64,000 nucleotides of DNA, from assembly GCA_902810745.1 (NCBI GenBank), contig CADDYW010000003.1:62001-126000 (forward strand), written 5' to 3'. Shown piece by piece: positions 41,256 to 49,408 of the stretch. The translations under genes and the position numbers were made by a program. Each line of letters begins with the position of its first letter. The stretch's first letter is position 1. Source of the stretch: Chloroflexota bacterium. GTDB lineage: Bacteria > Chloroflexota > UBA6077 > FW602-bin22 > CADDYW01. A model generated the notes under the pieces. It worked only from the letters and a program-made list of their open reading frames with translations. It searched no databases and was not told where the DNA came from.

Positions 41256-42124
41256 CCTTTGATCCCCGAGTAGGCCATGGTTTCGATCACCCGACGACGG
41301 AAGTACGCGAAGACGATCAGCGGAGGCGCGGTCGTCAGGAACGTGGCCGCGGCCGCGGCGCCCTGGCGAGCGATCGAATCACCCCCTATGGTCGCCACCG
41401 CGAGTGGCAAGGTCCGCATCGCCTCGCTGCGCGTGAAGATCAGCGGCCCGAAAAACTCGTTCCAGGTACTGATGAAAGTGATGATCGTCAGTGTTGCCCA
41501 GGCCGGCTTTGCCAGCGGCATGATCATCGTCCAGAAGATGCGCCATTCACCCGCACCGTCTATGCGCGCGGATTCCAGAACCTCGTCCGGAATCTGCTCG
41601 ATGAACTGTTTCATCAGAAACAGCGCATAGGCGCTCGCGAGCTGAGGGAGAATCAGCGCCCAGTACGTATCGATCATTCCCAGCGAGTCGACCACGATAT
41701 AGCGGGGAATCTGGGTGACCTCGGGAGCGAACATCAGCGCGGCGACGATAGTCGAGAAGATCAGATTGCGCCCGGGCAGCGACCTGTGCTTGGCAAGCGG
41801 GTAGGCTCCCATGCTCCCGAGGATGACGATGCCGGTCACCGCCACGACCGCGACCAGCGTGCTGTTGAAAATGTAACGGGTGAACGGCACCTCCAGCGCC
41901 GAGGTGGCGATGATCAGCGTTCGGAAATTGTCGAGCGTCGGATGCCGCACGAAGAGATGGGGGGGCCAGAGGAAGAGCTCGTCCAGCGGCTTCAGGGCCG
42001 TCGAAACCATGTAGATCAGCGGCAGGATCATCAGCACGGCGAGCGCCGTTAGGAAGCCGGTGACGACGACGTGATCCCACGAGACTGCAGGCGGTCGGCG
42101 GACGGTACCGGTTTGGGCGATCAC
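41252..42124 (-). CDS. Sugar ABC transporter permease, MalG type
   Basis: 290 residues, six helices, EAA loop LESARIDGAGEWRIFWTMIM, typical MalG start (VVTGFLTALAVLMILPLIYMV). GTG 42124 has AGGA six bases upstream, and lies two bases after the MalF stop. First-pair partner of the 42127 gene. Confidence 0.9.
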   Translation of the reverse strand: MIAQTGTVRRPPAVSWDHVVVTGFLTALAVLMILPLIYMVSTALKPLDELFLWPPHLFVRHPTLDNFRTLIIATSALEVPFTRYIFNSTLVAVVAVTGIVILGSMGAYPLAKHRSLPGRNLIFSTIVAALMFAPEVTQIPRYIVVDSLGMIDTYWALILPQLASAYALFLMKQFIEQIPDEVLESARIDGAGEWRIFWTMIMPLAKPAWATLTIITFISTWNEFFGPLIFTRSEAMRTLPLAVATIGGDSIARQGAAAAATFLTTAPPLIVFAYFRRRVIETMAYSGIKG

Positions 42125-42126
42125 GG

Positions 42127-43062
42127 TTATTCCTCGCTGAATACACGCATGGCGGTGCGCCCCAGCAGGAAGGTGAAGACGAAGAGGATCACCGCGATTG
42201 CTGCGGCGTAGCCCATCTCGAATCGGATGAAGGCGTAGTCGTAGAGGTGCGCCACGATCGTGTGGCCGGCGTAGAGCGGGCTCGGTAGGCCCGCCAGCTG
42301 GATCGCGACCTGAAAGACGCTGAACGAGCCGACGATCGCCATCACCGCGCCGAAAAGCAGCTGTGGTCGCATCATCGGCAGGGTGACGTACCAGACCTCC
42401 TGCAGCGCACTCTGGATCCCGTCGACCCGCGCGGCCTCGTACAGCTCGGTCGGCACGGTCTGGAGACCGGCCAGGAAGACGAGGAAGTTCGTCCCCATGC
42501 TCATCCAGAGCGACACGAACATGATCACCGGCAGGATCGTATCTTTGTCGAGCAGCCAGGGGAAAGGCTCCGAAAGTATTCCAGTGCTCATAAGCAGCGT
42601 ATTGAGCAGGCCGTACCGATCGCTCGAGAAGACGTAGCGCCAGATCACCGACATCGCGATGGCGCTGGTGATCGAGGGAGTATAGAAGGCGAGGGTATAG
42701 GGCGTTTTGAAGCGAACGCGGTTGATCAGCCAGGCCAAGGCGAACGAGATGGCGTAGCCCAGCGGGCCGGTGATCACCGCGAAGGTCAGCGTGTTCGAGA
42801 CGGCGATCAGGAAGACGTCGTCGTCGAGAAAGAGCAGCCGGTAGTTCGAGACACCGACCCAGCGTGGCGGCTGCAGCATATTGTAATACGTACCGCTCAG
42901 GTAGATCGCCGCCACCACCGGCGCGATCACGAAGACGGCGAACAGAGAGAGATACGGGGCCAGGAAGAGATAGGACACGATGTTCTGGCGCGCAGCGCGG
43001 CTGAGCCGGAGACGTGCACGAGCAGCGGGTAGCGCTCGTGCCTCCGTAACGGTGCCGTTCAC
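42127..43062 (-). CDS. Sugar ABC transporter permease, MalF type
   Basis: 311 residues, six helices (YLFLAPYLSLFAVFVIAPVV at the start), EAA loop YEAARVDGIQSALQEVWYVT. GTG start at 43062. It follows the binding-protein gene by 47 bases and belongs to the same operon. Confidence 0.9.
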   Translation of the reverse strand: MNGTVTEARALPAARARLRLSRAARQNIVSYLFLAPYLSLFAVFVIAPVVAAIYLSGTYYNMLQPPRWVGVSNYRLLFLDDDVFLIAVSNTLTFAVITGPLGYAISFALAWLINRVRFKTPYTLAFYTPSITSAIAMSVIWRYVFSSDRYGLLNTLLMSTGILSEPFPWLLDKDTILPVIMFVSLWMSMGTNFLVFLAGLQTVPTELYEAARVDGIQSALQEVWYVTLPMMRPQLLFGAVMAIVGSFSVFQVAIQLAGLPSPLYAGHTIVAHLYDYAFIRFEMGYAAAIAVILFVFTFLLGRTAMRVFSEE

Positions 43063-43109
43063 CAGACCCGTGCCTCCACCCGCGCGGATGAGGACATTCT
43101 TCCCACGAT

Positions 43110-46100
43110 CTACGTCTTCACTCCTTCTGCTGCGAATTCTTCCTGCTTTCGGCGAAGCTCACGGTTAATATCGCGCACCGCCAGGTCTACGGCGTCGCGT
43201 ACGTTCGCTCCCTGCAGGACGACCCGATTCCAGGCATTGACGATGTGGCGGTCGGTGAAATAGCCACCAGGTACCACCGGCTGCTGCTTGAACCATTTCC
43301 ATTGTTCCAGGATCGCGTCGATGTCGTGCTTCGGCCAGGGAAGGCGCTTCAACGCCTCCACATTCGCCGTGTTCCAGCGTGCCTCGACGCCGAGGAGCGC
43401 TTCCAGCTCGGTTCCGAAGCGCACCTGGGTGTCGGCGTCCATCCACCACTTCATGAACTCCCAGGACTCCTTCTTCAGCTTCGAGTTCTGGAACATCACG
43501 ATAGCGGCGCCGGCTCCACCGGTCGAGCGGTCGATCGTTCCATCCGGCCGGCGGATGCCGGGAATGGGCTCCATCGCCCAGCGGCCGGTTAGCTCGGGTG
43601 CGGCAGTCGACAGCAGGACGTACGTCCAGTAGTTTGCGATGCCGATGGGCATCTCACCGGTACGCATGCGATTGAAGAAGTCGGCCGAGATCGGGACCTT
43701 ATAGTTCGTGTACAGACCGGTCCACTCCTGGAAGGCCGCGAGCGCCTGGGGAGTGTCCAGGGCGGAGCGCTGACCGTCTGGCGTGTAGTAGTCGCCGCCG
43801 TGCTGGAACAGGAAGGGCGTGAAGCCAGGGGCGGCTGCCTGGGCCACGCCGCCGTTCCCCTGACCAACTGGCGGGAGGTAGAAATCCATCCCGTTCTGCT
43901 GTAAGACCCAGATCATGTCGTAGACGTCCTGCCAGGTCTGCGGTGGATTGAGCCCGAGCTGCTGGAGGATATCGGTGCGGTAGAACAGCATCGTGAAGTC
44001 TTGTGTTTCCGGAAGCGCATAGATACCGTTCCGATACTGATAGGGGCGCAGCGCCCCGGGCCGAAACCTTTCAGATACCAGCGGGTAGTCTGGAAACTGG
44101 CTGAGGTCGACGATGGCGCCCCGAATCGCGAATTCCACGGGCAGATTCGCGTCGACCCCGGTCGCCACGTCGGGAGCCTGACCAGAGCTGGCGGCCAGCA
44201 GGAGCACGTTCAGCCCTCCCGCGCCAAGCTGCCCCGGCGGAAAGACCTGGAGATTGACGCGGATGCTGGTACGGGGAGTAAAATCATCTTCGATCATCTC
44301 CTTCATGATCTCCCCCCACTCGCGGCCACGGCCTACCCAGACGGTGAGAACCGGTCCGAGCCCATCGTCAGCCCGGTAGCTGGTACCCACGCCCGTGTAG
44401 TCGCGGTGGAACGACGCGACGAAGTTCTGAATCGCAGCCCAGGCAGCCTCGACAATCGTCGCACGGGCACGTGGTAGCGGCGCGGACGGTCCGGCGACCC
44501 AGATGTAGTCGAGCACCAGCGGCTGGTTCCGCAGACCGAGAAGCCAGTAGCCGAGACTCGTCTCGGTGCCGAGAAAGTCCCCCAGCCGCCGCGGCATGCT
44601 GTCGGGATCCCGCGCGAGCGAGCGTAGCTGGTCTGCCGCGATCGCTAGCGTGCTCGCCGCGTTTGGACGGTAGCCGGCGATCCTCTCCAGACGTCTGGTC
44701 TCGGCATCCAGTCGATCCGCCATGCGCTGCAAACGTGGCAGCAGATCCGGGATGCGCTCGGCCAGATCCCACTGCCGGTAGGGATCGGGATCGGGACCGG
44801 TGATCAGCGTGACCTCTCGAGCAAGGTTGGACATCTCCTGCGTGGTATCGTCGATTGCCCAGAGCGTATCCCGCAGCGGGCCGATCTCGGGTGTGAGGCG
44901 AAGAATGTGCTGTCCCTTCGTGAGGTACACGAGGTACGGCTCACCCGTCGGCGTCGACGGTCGGAAGAGCTGCCATTGCTGATCGAACGGGAAGGGAACC
45001 TCCAGAAACTCGCGGAACGGCACCTGGCCGTCGATTTCGATCTTGCGAAAAACTGGGAGGCTGTTGTCGAAGCCCTGCCAGGCACGGAACCCGAGCTGAT
45101 ACAGCCCATCGGCAGGTACGTCGATCGTCCATTCGATCCAGCGTCCACCGTTGCGCCAGCGCCAGCCGCCAAACTCGTTCAATCGGTTCCGACCGTTCGA
45201 TGGTGGCTCGTCCAGCGGATCGAATCCGACCTCTGCCCGGATCGTCGGGTCGGATTTGCTGGTGGGCGCCTCGGCTTGGAACGCTATCGCGACCTCGCCC
45301 GACGCCGGGCGCAGTCCGCGCTGTCGATACTGAGCCTGGACCTCCGCGTAGGAGGGTATCACGGTCGGCGAGACGAGGTGGATGGCGCCGATCGCCATTG
45401 GCTCACGGATCGTGATCAGGCGGAGCCGCTGTGCTCCCCGCGGCAGGTAGAATTCGAAGGGTTGAGCGTACCATCCTTCGCCGTCGGAGATCCCAATGGT
45501 CTGCCAGCGTGGAGCCTCGACCTGCGCCGGGCGAAGATCGTTTCCGTCACGGTCCTGCTTCGGAGGGCCCGCGTCTCGCCAGACCCGGTAGAAAACCAGG
45601 CGCTTCGCTTCGAGAAATGGATACTGCCCGTTGATCTGAAGACCGCGCTGGATCGAGGCGCGTTTACCTGGAAGGGGATAGTAGTCGAGCAGGATCTGAT
45701 AGAGACCAGAGATGGGAACGTCGACCGTCCACTCGATCCAGGGTACGTCTTCCGACCAGAGCAGCGTCGGCCCGGGATGTCCCTGAAATCCCTCCACGAT
45801 CTGCACCGCCCCTTCCGGAGCCTTGGCAGAAAACGCCCCGCCGGGAATAGTGATGTCGATGCCGCTCGTGGGCTGGTAGCCTTGTCTGACGTACTGATCG
45901 CGCACCGCTGCGTAGCGCGGTTCACGATCGACGGTCACCTCTTGCGTGAGTCGACGGGCCCCCGGCGCGGGAAGCTGGGCTGCCGCCACGGGGCGAGCGA
46001 TAGTCTGCACGAGGGGCGCCACGAGCAATCCGACAGCTATCAAAAGCGTGCTCAAGCGAACGCGGCTAGCCCTGCGCCAGCCAGCCGGTGCCGCACAGCG

Positions 46101-46130
46101 ATGGCACGACTGTCGTGTCTCACCCGCCAA
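43110..46130 (-). CDS. Giant extracellular solute-binding protein with two carbohydrate-binding-like repeats
   Basis: 1006 residues, against 400-450 for an ordinary sugar-binding protein. TTG 46130 has GAGGGG seven bases upstream and is followed by a signal peptide (LSTLLIAVGLLVAPLVQTIA). Residues ~60-265 and ~265-425 are two related beta-sandwich repeats, each with IEWTVDVP or IEWTIDVP, GLYQ, an INGQ/IDGQ-PF turn, and PRGAQRLRL or TKGQHILRL. A helical region follows (425-570), then a type 1 solute-binding domain (LQVFPPGQ, GNGG, NYWTYVLLSTAAPEL, SWEFMKWWMD). The repeats may grip a polymer while the C-terminal domain delivers the sugar to the permeases. Confidence 0.8.
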   Translation of the reverse strand: MAGETRQSCHRCAAPAGWRRASRVRLSTLLIAVGLLVAPLVQTIARPVAAAQLPAPGARRLTQEVTVDREPRYAAVRDQYVRQGYQPTSGIDITIPGGAFSAKAPEGAVQIVEGFQGHPGPTLLWSEDVPWIEWTVDVPISGLYQILLDYYPLPGKRASIQRGLQINGQYPFLEAKRLVFYRVWRDAGPPKQDRDGNDLRPAQVEAPRWQTIGISDGEGWYAQPFEFYLPRGAQRLRLITIREPMAIGAIHLVSPTVIPSYAEVQAQYRQRGLRPASGEVAIAFQAEAPTSKSDPTIRAEVGFDPLDEPPSNGRNRLNEFGGWRWRNGGRWIEWTIDVPADGLYQLGFRAWQGFDNSLPVFRKIEIDGQVPFREFLEVPFPFDQQWQLFRPSTPTGEPYLVYLTKGQHILRLTPEIGPLRDTLWAIDDTTQEMSNLAREVTLITGPDPDPYRQWDLAERIPDLLPRLQRMADRLDAETRRLERIAGYRPNAASTLAIAADQLRSLARDPDSMPRRLGDFLGTETSLGYWLLGLRNQPLVLDYIWVAGPSAPLPRARATIVEAAWAAIQNFVASFHRDYTGVGTSYRADDGLGPVLTVWVGRGREWGEIMKEMIEDDFTPRTSIRVNLQVFPPGQLGAGGLNVLLLAASSGQAPDVATGVDANLPVEFAIRGAIVDLSQFPDYPLVSERFRPGALRPYQYRNGIYALPETQDFTMLFYRTDILQQLGLNPPQTWQDVYDMIWVLQQNGMDFYLPPVGQGNGGVAQAAAPGFTPFLFQHGGDYYTPDGQRSALDTPQALAAFQEWTGLYTNYKVPISADFFNRMRTGEMPIGIANYWTYVLLSTAAPELTGRWAMEPIPGIRRPDGTIDRSTGGAGAAIVMFQNSKLKKESWEFMKWWMDADTQVRFGTELEALLGVEARWNTANVEALKRLPWPKHDIDAILEQWKWFKQQPVVPGGYFTDRHIVNAWNRVVLQGANVRDAVDLAVRDINRELRRKQEEFAAEGVKT

Positions 46131-46193
46131 AACCGTTCCCCTCGCAGATGAAGTAGCCGGCCGTCAGAACGGTCGGCGCGTGCCTACTTGCGC

Positions 46194-46222
46194 ACGATAG
46201 CATGCCCAATATAGTGCGTCAA
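46194..46222 (-). promoter_or_regulatory. Promoter of the sugar ABC operon
   Basis: On the minus strand TTGACG (plus 46217-46222), a 17-base spacer and TATCGT (46194-46199), preceded by TGC. The leader to the TTG start would be ~57 bases. Confidence 0.6.
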
Positions 46223-46263
46223 TCCTCTCGATCTCCACGTGGCCACCTGCAGCCAACATCCCT

Positions 46264-46281
46264 AGCCAGGCATGCTTGGCT
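46264..46281. promoter_or_regulatory. 18-bp near-perfect palindrome
   Basis: AGCCAGGCATGCTTGGCT matches its reverse complement at 16 of 18 positions and lies in the divergent region between the sugar operon and the ATPase remnant. TACACT follows at 46286-46291. The symmetry and place fit an operator for a sugar-responsive repressor. The rest of the gap 46282-46588 shows nothing else. Confidence 0.4.
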
Positions 46282-46588
46282 GGTGTACACTACTGCTCAA
46301 GCAGGTCGTGACGGCAGGTAAGGTCTGGCCGAGATCTCTGCCGACCTGCTTGCGTGATGAACGATGGTGGCCTCATCTCGTCGTCGCCGCGGAATGGGCA
46401 GAGCGGCACCACGGTAATTCTTCGATCGTTCCACAACGCGGCGTCGTGGTCGGAGAGGCTATCCACGCGCGTGAACTGGAGTAACGTCAACGGTCGCCAG
46501 AGCGCTTCGGAGATCCACCGCTCGGCACGACAGACGTCACGTTCAGAGAAAACCAGAGTGGCAGGATTGGCCGGAGAGGAGGAGAGCA

Positions 46589-46846
46589 GTGGCGGGACTG
46601 CGTCTCGAGCACGTGACCAAGCGGTTCAACGATCGATCGCGGGGTGAGGTCGTTGCCGTCCGTGACGCCACCTTCGACGTCAAAGACGGCGAGTTCGTCG
46701 TGTTCCTCGGGCCATCGGGCTGCGGGAAGACGACGTCTCTCCGCATGATCGCCGGCCTGGAAACGCAGTCTTCGGGCGATATCTACATCGGTGACCGACT
46801 GGTCAACCGGGTGCCGCCGCGCGCCCGCGACATCATTACATGTTGA
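46589..46846 (+). pseudogene. Truncated sugar ABC ATPase (UgpC/MsmX/MalK type)
   Basis: 85 residues from a GTG with GAGGAG upstream. The sequence matches the start of a MalK-type ATPase: LEHVTKRFNDRS, then Walker A GPSGCGKTT, RMIAGLETQSSGDIYIGD and RVPPRARDI. It stops just where the Q-loop should begin. The signature motif, Walker B, H-loop and regulatory domain (about 270 residues) are missing, and no continuation is visible in any frame downstream. It is a deletion remnant that cannot hydrolyse ATP. The importer to its left therefore needs an ATPase encoded elsewhere, as known for shared MsmX-type ATPases. Confidence 0.8.
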
Positions 46847-46906
46847 TCGGCCACGGCGCTGTCACCCTGATCGGTCGAGCCATCGGTCCCTGGTGGGACG
46901 AGTGAC

Positions 46907-46935
46907 TTTACTCCGCCAGGCGAATCAGGTACAGT
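46907..46935 (+). promoter_or_regulatory. Promoter of the SelA-like/aminotransferase operon
   Basis: TTTACT (46907-46912), a 17-base spacer and TACAGT (46930-46935), ~97 bases upstream of the ATG. Confidence 0.4.
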
Positions 46936-46981
46936 GCTGGGTATCGAGTGCCGAGTGCTGAGGCGAAGCCACGCATGGGCC

Positions 46982-47010
46982 CTCATCACTCATAACTCAT
47001 CACTCATCAC
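46982..47010 (+). repeat. Short direct repeat in the leader
   Basis: CTCATCACTCAT occurs at 46982-46993 and again at 46996-47007, with a further CATCAC after it. Just upstream GAGTGCCGAGTGC is another short tandem. Such simple repeats just before a gene may be slippage-prone. Confidence 0.6.
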
Positions 47011-47031
47011 TTCGCGATGGAGGACGTCGTC

Positions 47032-48174
47032 ATGGCCGACATCGTCACGCGCACCCCGGGAGTTTACGAGCGCCTCGGGCTTCGGCGGATCATCAACGCA
47101 TCGGCCACCCTCACGCGCCTCGGCGGTTCGATCATGCCGCCAGAGGTTCGCCAGGCAATGATGCAGGCGGCCGAATCGTTCGTCGACATCGTGGAGATGC
47201 AGCGCGCGGTGAGTGCCCGGATCGCCGAGCTGACTCACAACGAGGCTGCCTACGTGAGCAGTGGCGCCGCGGCTGGCCTCGCGCTGGTGACCGCCGCGCT
47301 CATCACCGGCACCGACGAGGCGAAGGCGGAGCGCCTTCCGCTTCCCGACGGCCCCAAGTACGACGTCCTGATCCACAAGTCGCAGCGCTTCGTCTATGAC
47401 CATGCGATCCGCATGGTGGGGGTGAATCTGGTTGAGTTCGGGATGGGGAGTGGTGCCCAGCCCTGGGAGCTCGAGGCTGCCTACACCGACCGAACCATCG
47501 CGGTCGTCTTTCTCGCGGGAATGATCAATGAGCAGCGCGCCCTCCCGATCGAGCACGTGATCGAGAGCGCTCATCGCCACGGCGTGCCGGTGATCGTCGA
47601 CGCCGCGGCGCAGCTTCCACCGCCGGAAAATCTCTGGCGATTCACGCGCGACCTCGGTGCAGACATCGCGATCTTCTCGGGCGGCAAGGGCCTCTGCGGT
47701 CCCCAGCCGACCGGTCTCGTCCTGGGGCGAAAGTCGATCATCGAAGGCATCTACGTCAACGCCAATCCGGTCCAGAACATCGGCCGGCCGATGAAGGTCG
47801 GCAAGGAAGAGCTGGCCGGGATTCTCGCGGCGGTCGAGTGGTACCTTCGCCAGGATCACCAGGCGATCATGAAGCGCTACGAAGACGTCGTCCAGATGTT
47901 CGTCCAGCGCTTCGACGGCAAGAAGCCCGGCGTCACCGCGCGCCGCGACTTCCCGAGCGAGGCTGGCCAGCCGCATCCGCGTGCGCTGATCACCCTCGAT
48001 CCGGCCGTGCTCGGGTTCGGCGTGGATCACGTCGTCAAGGCACTACGCGATGGCGAACCTTCGATCGCCGTCGCGGCGGGTCGTGCTGGCATCTACATCA
48101 ATCCACAGACCCTCCAGGAGGGCGAGGAGAAGATCGTCGCCCGCCGCCTGGCAGAGGTTCTCGGTATCGGGTAA
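47032..48174 (+). CDS. SelA-like PLP-dependent enzyme (DgaE/YhfS group)
   Basis: 380 residues from ATG 47032, with GGAGG at 47019-47023. Fold type I PLP enzyme related to selenocysteine synthase: GLRRIINASATLTRLGGS, the acidic PVIVDAAAQLPPPENLWRF, and the PLP Lys219 in FSGGKGLCGPQPTGLVLG, a hallmark of the SelA/DgaE superfamily. It lacks the N-terminal tRNA-binding domain of true SelA, so it should not be taken as the Sec synthase. Relatives include D-glucosaminate-6-phosphate ammonia-lyase and other amino-acid lyases. It heads a three-gene operon with two aminotransferases. Confidence 0.8.
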   Translation: MADIVTRTPGVYERLGLRRIINASATLTRLGGSIMPPEVRQAMMQAAESFVDIVEMQRAVSARIAELTHNEAAYVSSGAAAGLALVTAALITGTDEAKAERLPLPDGPKYDVLIHKSQRFVYDHAIRMVGVNLVEFGMGSGAQPWELEAAYTDRTIAVVFLAGMINEQRALPIEHVIESAHRHGVPVIVDAAAQLPPPENLWRFTRDLGADIAIFSGGKGLCGPQPTGLVLGRKSIIEGIYVNANPVQNIGRPMKVGKEELAGILAAVEWYLRQDHQAIMKRYEDVVQMFVQRFDGKKPGVTARRDFPSEAGQPHPRALITLDPAVLGFGVDHVVKALRDGEPSIAVAAGRAGIYINPQTLQEGEEKIVARRLAEVLGIG

Positions 48175-48187
48175 CAGGAGGCGAACC

Positions 48188-49384
48188 GTGACATCGGGTG
48201 TTCGTGGCGCGGCGCCACGAATTCAGCTCGCGGAGCGGCTCAACGGCATCGCTCCATCCATGACGCTCGCGATCACCGCCAAGGCGCGCCAGCTTCGCGC
48301 CCAGGGCGTTGACGTCTGCGGTTTCGGCTCGGGGGAGCCGGACTTCGACACGCCCGAGCACATCAAGAAGGCGGCAATCGCCGCGCTCGAACGTGGCGAG
48401 ACAAAGTACGCCTCGGTCGCCGGCATCGACGCGCTGCGCGCGGCCATCGCCAAAAAGCTCGAATCCGAGAACGGCCTCTCCTACAAGCCGAGCCAGATCC
48501 AGGTCTCTGGAGGCGCCAAGCAGGCACTCTACAACGTCATCATGGCGCTGATCAATCCGGGCGACGAGGTCATCATCCCTGCCCCGTACTGGCTCTCCTA
48601 CCCGGAGATGGTTCGACTGGCCAGCGGGATCCCGGTGATCGTCGAAACCTCCGAGGCCAATCGGTTCAAGATCACCCCGGCCCAGCTCGAACGGGCCATC
48701 ACTCCGCGAACCCGCCTGCTGATCCTCGCCTCGCCCTCGAATCCGACCGGCGTGATGTACACGCCCGAGGAGCTCGCCGCGCTGGCCCGGGTCGTCGTCG
48801 AGCGGGATCTCCTGGTAATCTCCGACGAGATCTACGAAAAGCTCACCTACGGCGAGATCCCACATCGCAGCATCGGCAGCCTTGACGAGGAGATCTTCGC
48901 TCGAACGATCACGGTGAATGGCTTCAGCAAGGCCTACGCGATGACCGGCTGGCGCCTCGGCTACGCCGCGGGCCCGCAGGAGATCATCGACGCCGCGAAC
49001 GTGGTCCAGAGCCATAGCCTGTCGAACGTGACCACCTTCGCCCAGTACGGGGCCATCGCGGCGCTCGAAGGCGACCAGAGCGCGGTCGAGATGATGCGCC
49101 AGGCATTCGCCAGGCGCCGGGACGTGATCTACGATGGGGTGACGTCGATTCCCGGCATCACCTGCGTTCGGCCCGACGGTGCCTTCTACGTCTTCCCATC
49201 CATCGAGGCGACCGGCCTGGACTCGATGACCTTCAGCCAGAGGTTCCTCGAGGAGGAGCACGTCGCGGTCGTACCCGGGCTCTCGTTCGGCTCGGACAAG
49301 CACATCCGGTTCTCCTACGCGACCGACATGACGACGATCGAGAAGGGGATCGAGCGGCTGCGGAGGTTCGTCGCTCGACTGTAG
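48188..49384 (+). CDS. Class I/II aminotransferase, aspartate aminotransferase type
   Basis: 398 residues from GTG 48188 with AGGAGG upstream; an earlier in-frame ATG inside the previous gene is not supported. Motifs: GSGEPDFDTPEHIK, GGAKQALYNVIMALI, SPSNPTGVMY, SDEIYEKLTYG, and PLP Lys248 in NGFSKAYAMTGWRLGY. C-terminal Arg in KHIRFSYA binds the alpha-carboxylate. It fits the AspC subgroup Ib, with broad aspartate or aromatic range. The PLP context is shared with both neighbours, which suggests one amino-compound pathway. Confidence 0.88.
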   Translation: MTSGVRGAAPRIQLAERLNGIAPSMTLAITAKARQLRAQGVDVCGFGSGEPDFDTPEHIKKAAIAALERGETKYASVAGIDALRAAIAKKLESENGLSYKPSQIQVSGGAKQALYNVIMALINPGDEVIIPAPYWLSYPEMVRLASGIPVIVETSEANRFKITPAQLERAITPRTRLLILASPSNPTGVMYTPEELAALARVVVERDLLVISDEIYEKLTYGEIPHRSIGSLDEEIFARTITVNGFSKAYAMTGWRLGYAAGPQEIIDAANVVQSHSLSNVTTFAQYGAIAALEGDQSAVEMMRQAFARRRDVIYDGVTSIPGITCVRPDGAFYVFPSIEATGLDSMTFSQRFLEEEHVAVVPGLSFGSDKHIRFSYATDMTTIEKGIERLRRFVARL

Positions 49385-49408
49385 AAATTATCCGGCAGGA
49401 GGAGCGCC

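Noticed and set aside
38907-41273. Plus-strand ORF of 788 codons
   Set aside because: It is antisense to DUF5696 and NHL-YIP1, which have signal peptides, helices and repeats in the expected order.
46982-47010. CRISPR-like direct repeats
   Set aside because: Only two 12-base copies with a 2-base spacing and no spacers; a simple short tandem.
47032-48174. Calling this gene selA to support selenocysteine synthesis
   Set aside because: It lacks the N-terminal tRNA-binding domain and the usual length of SelA, and sits with aminotransferases.
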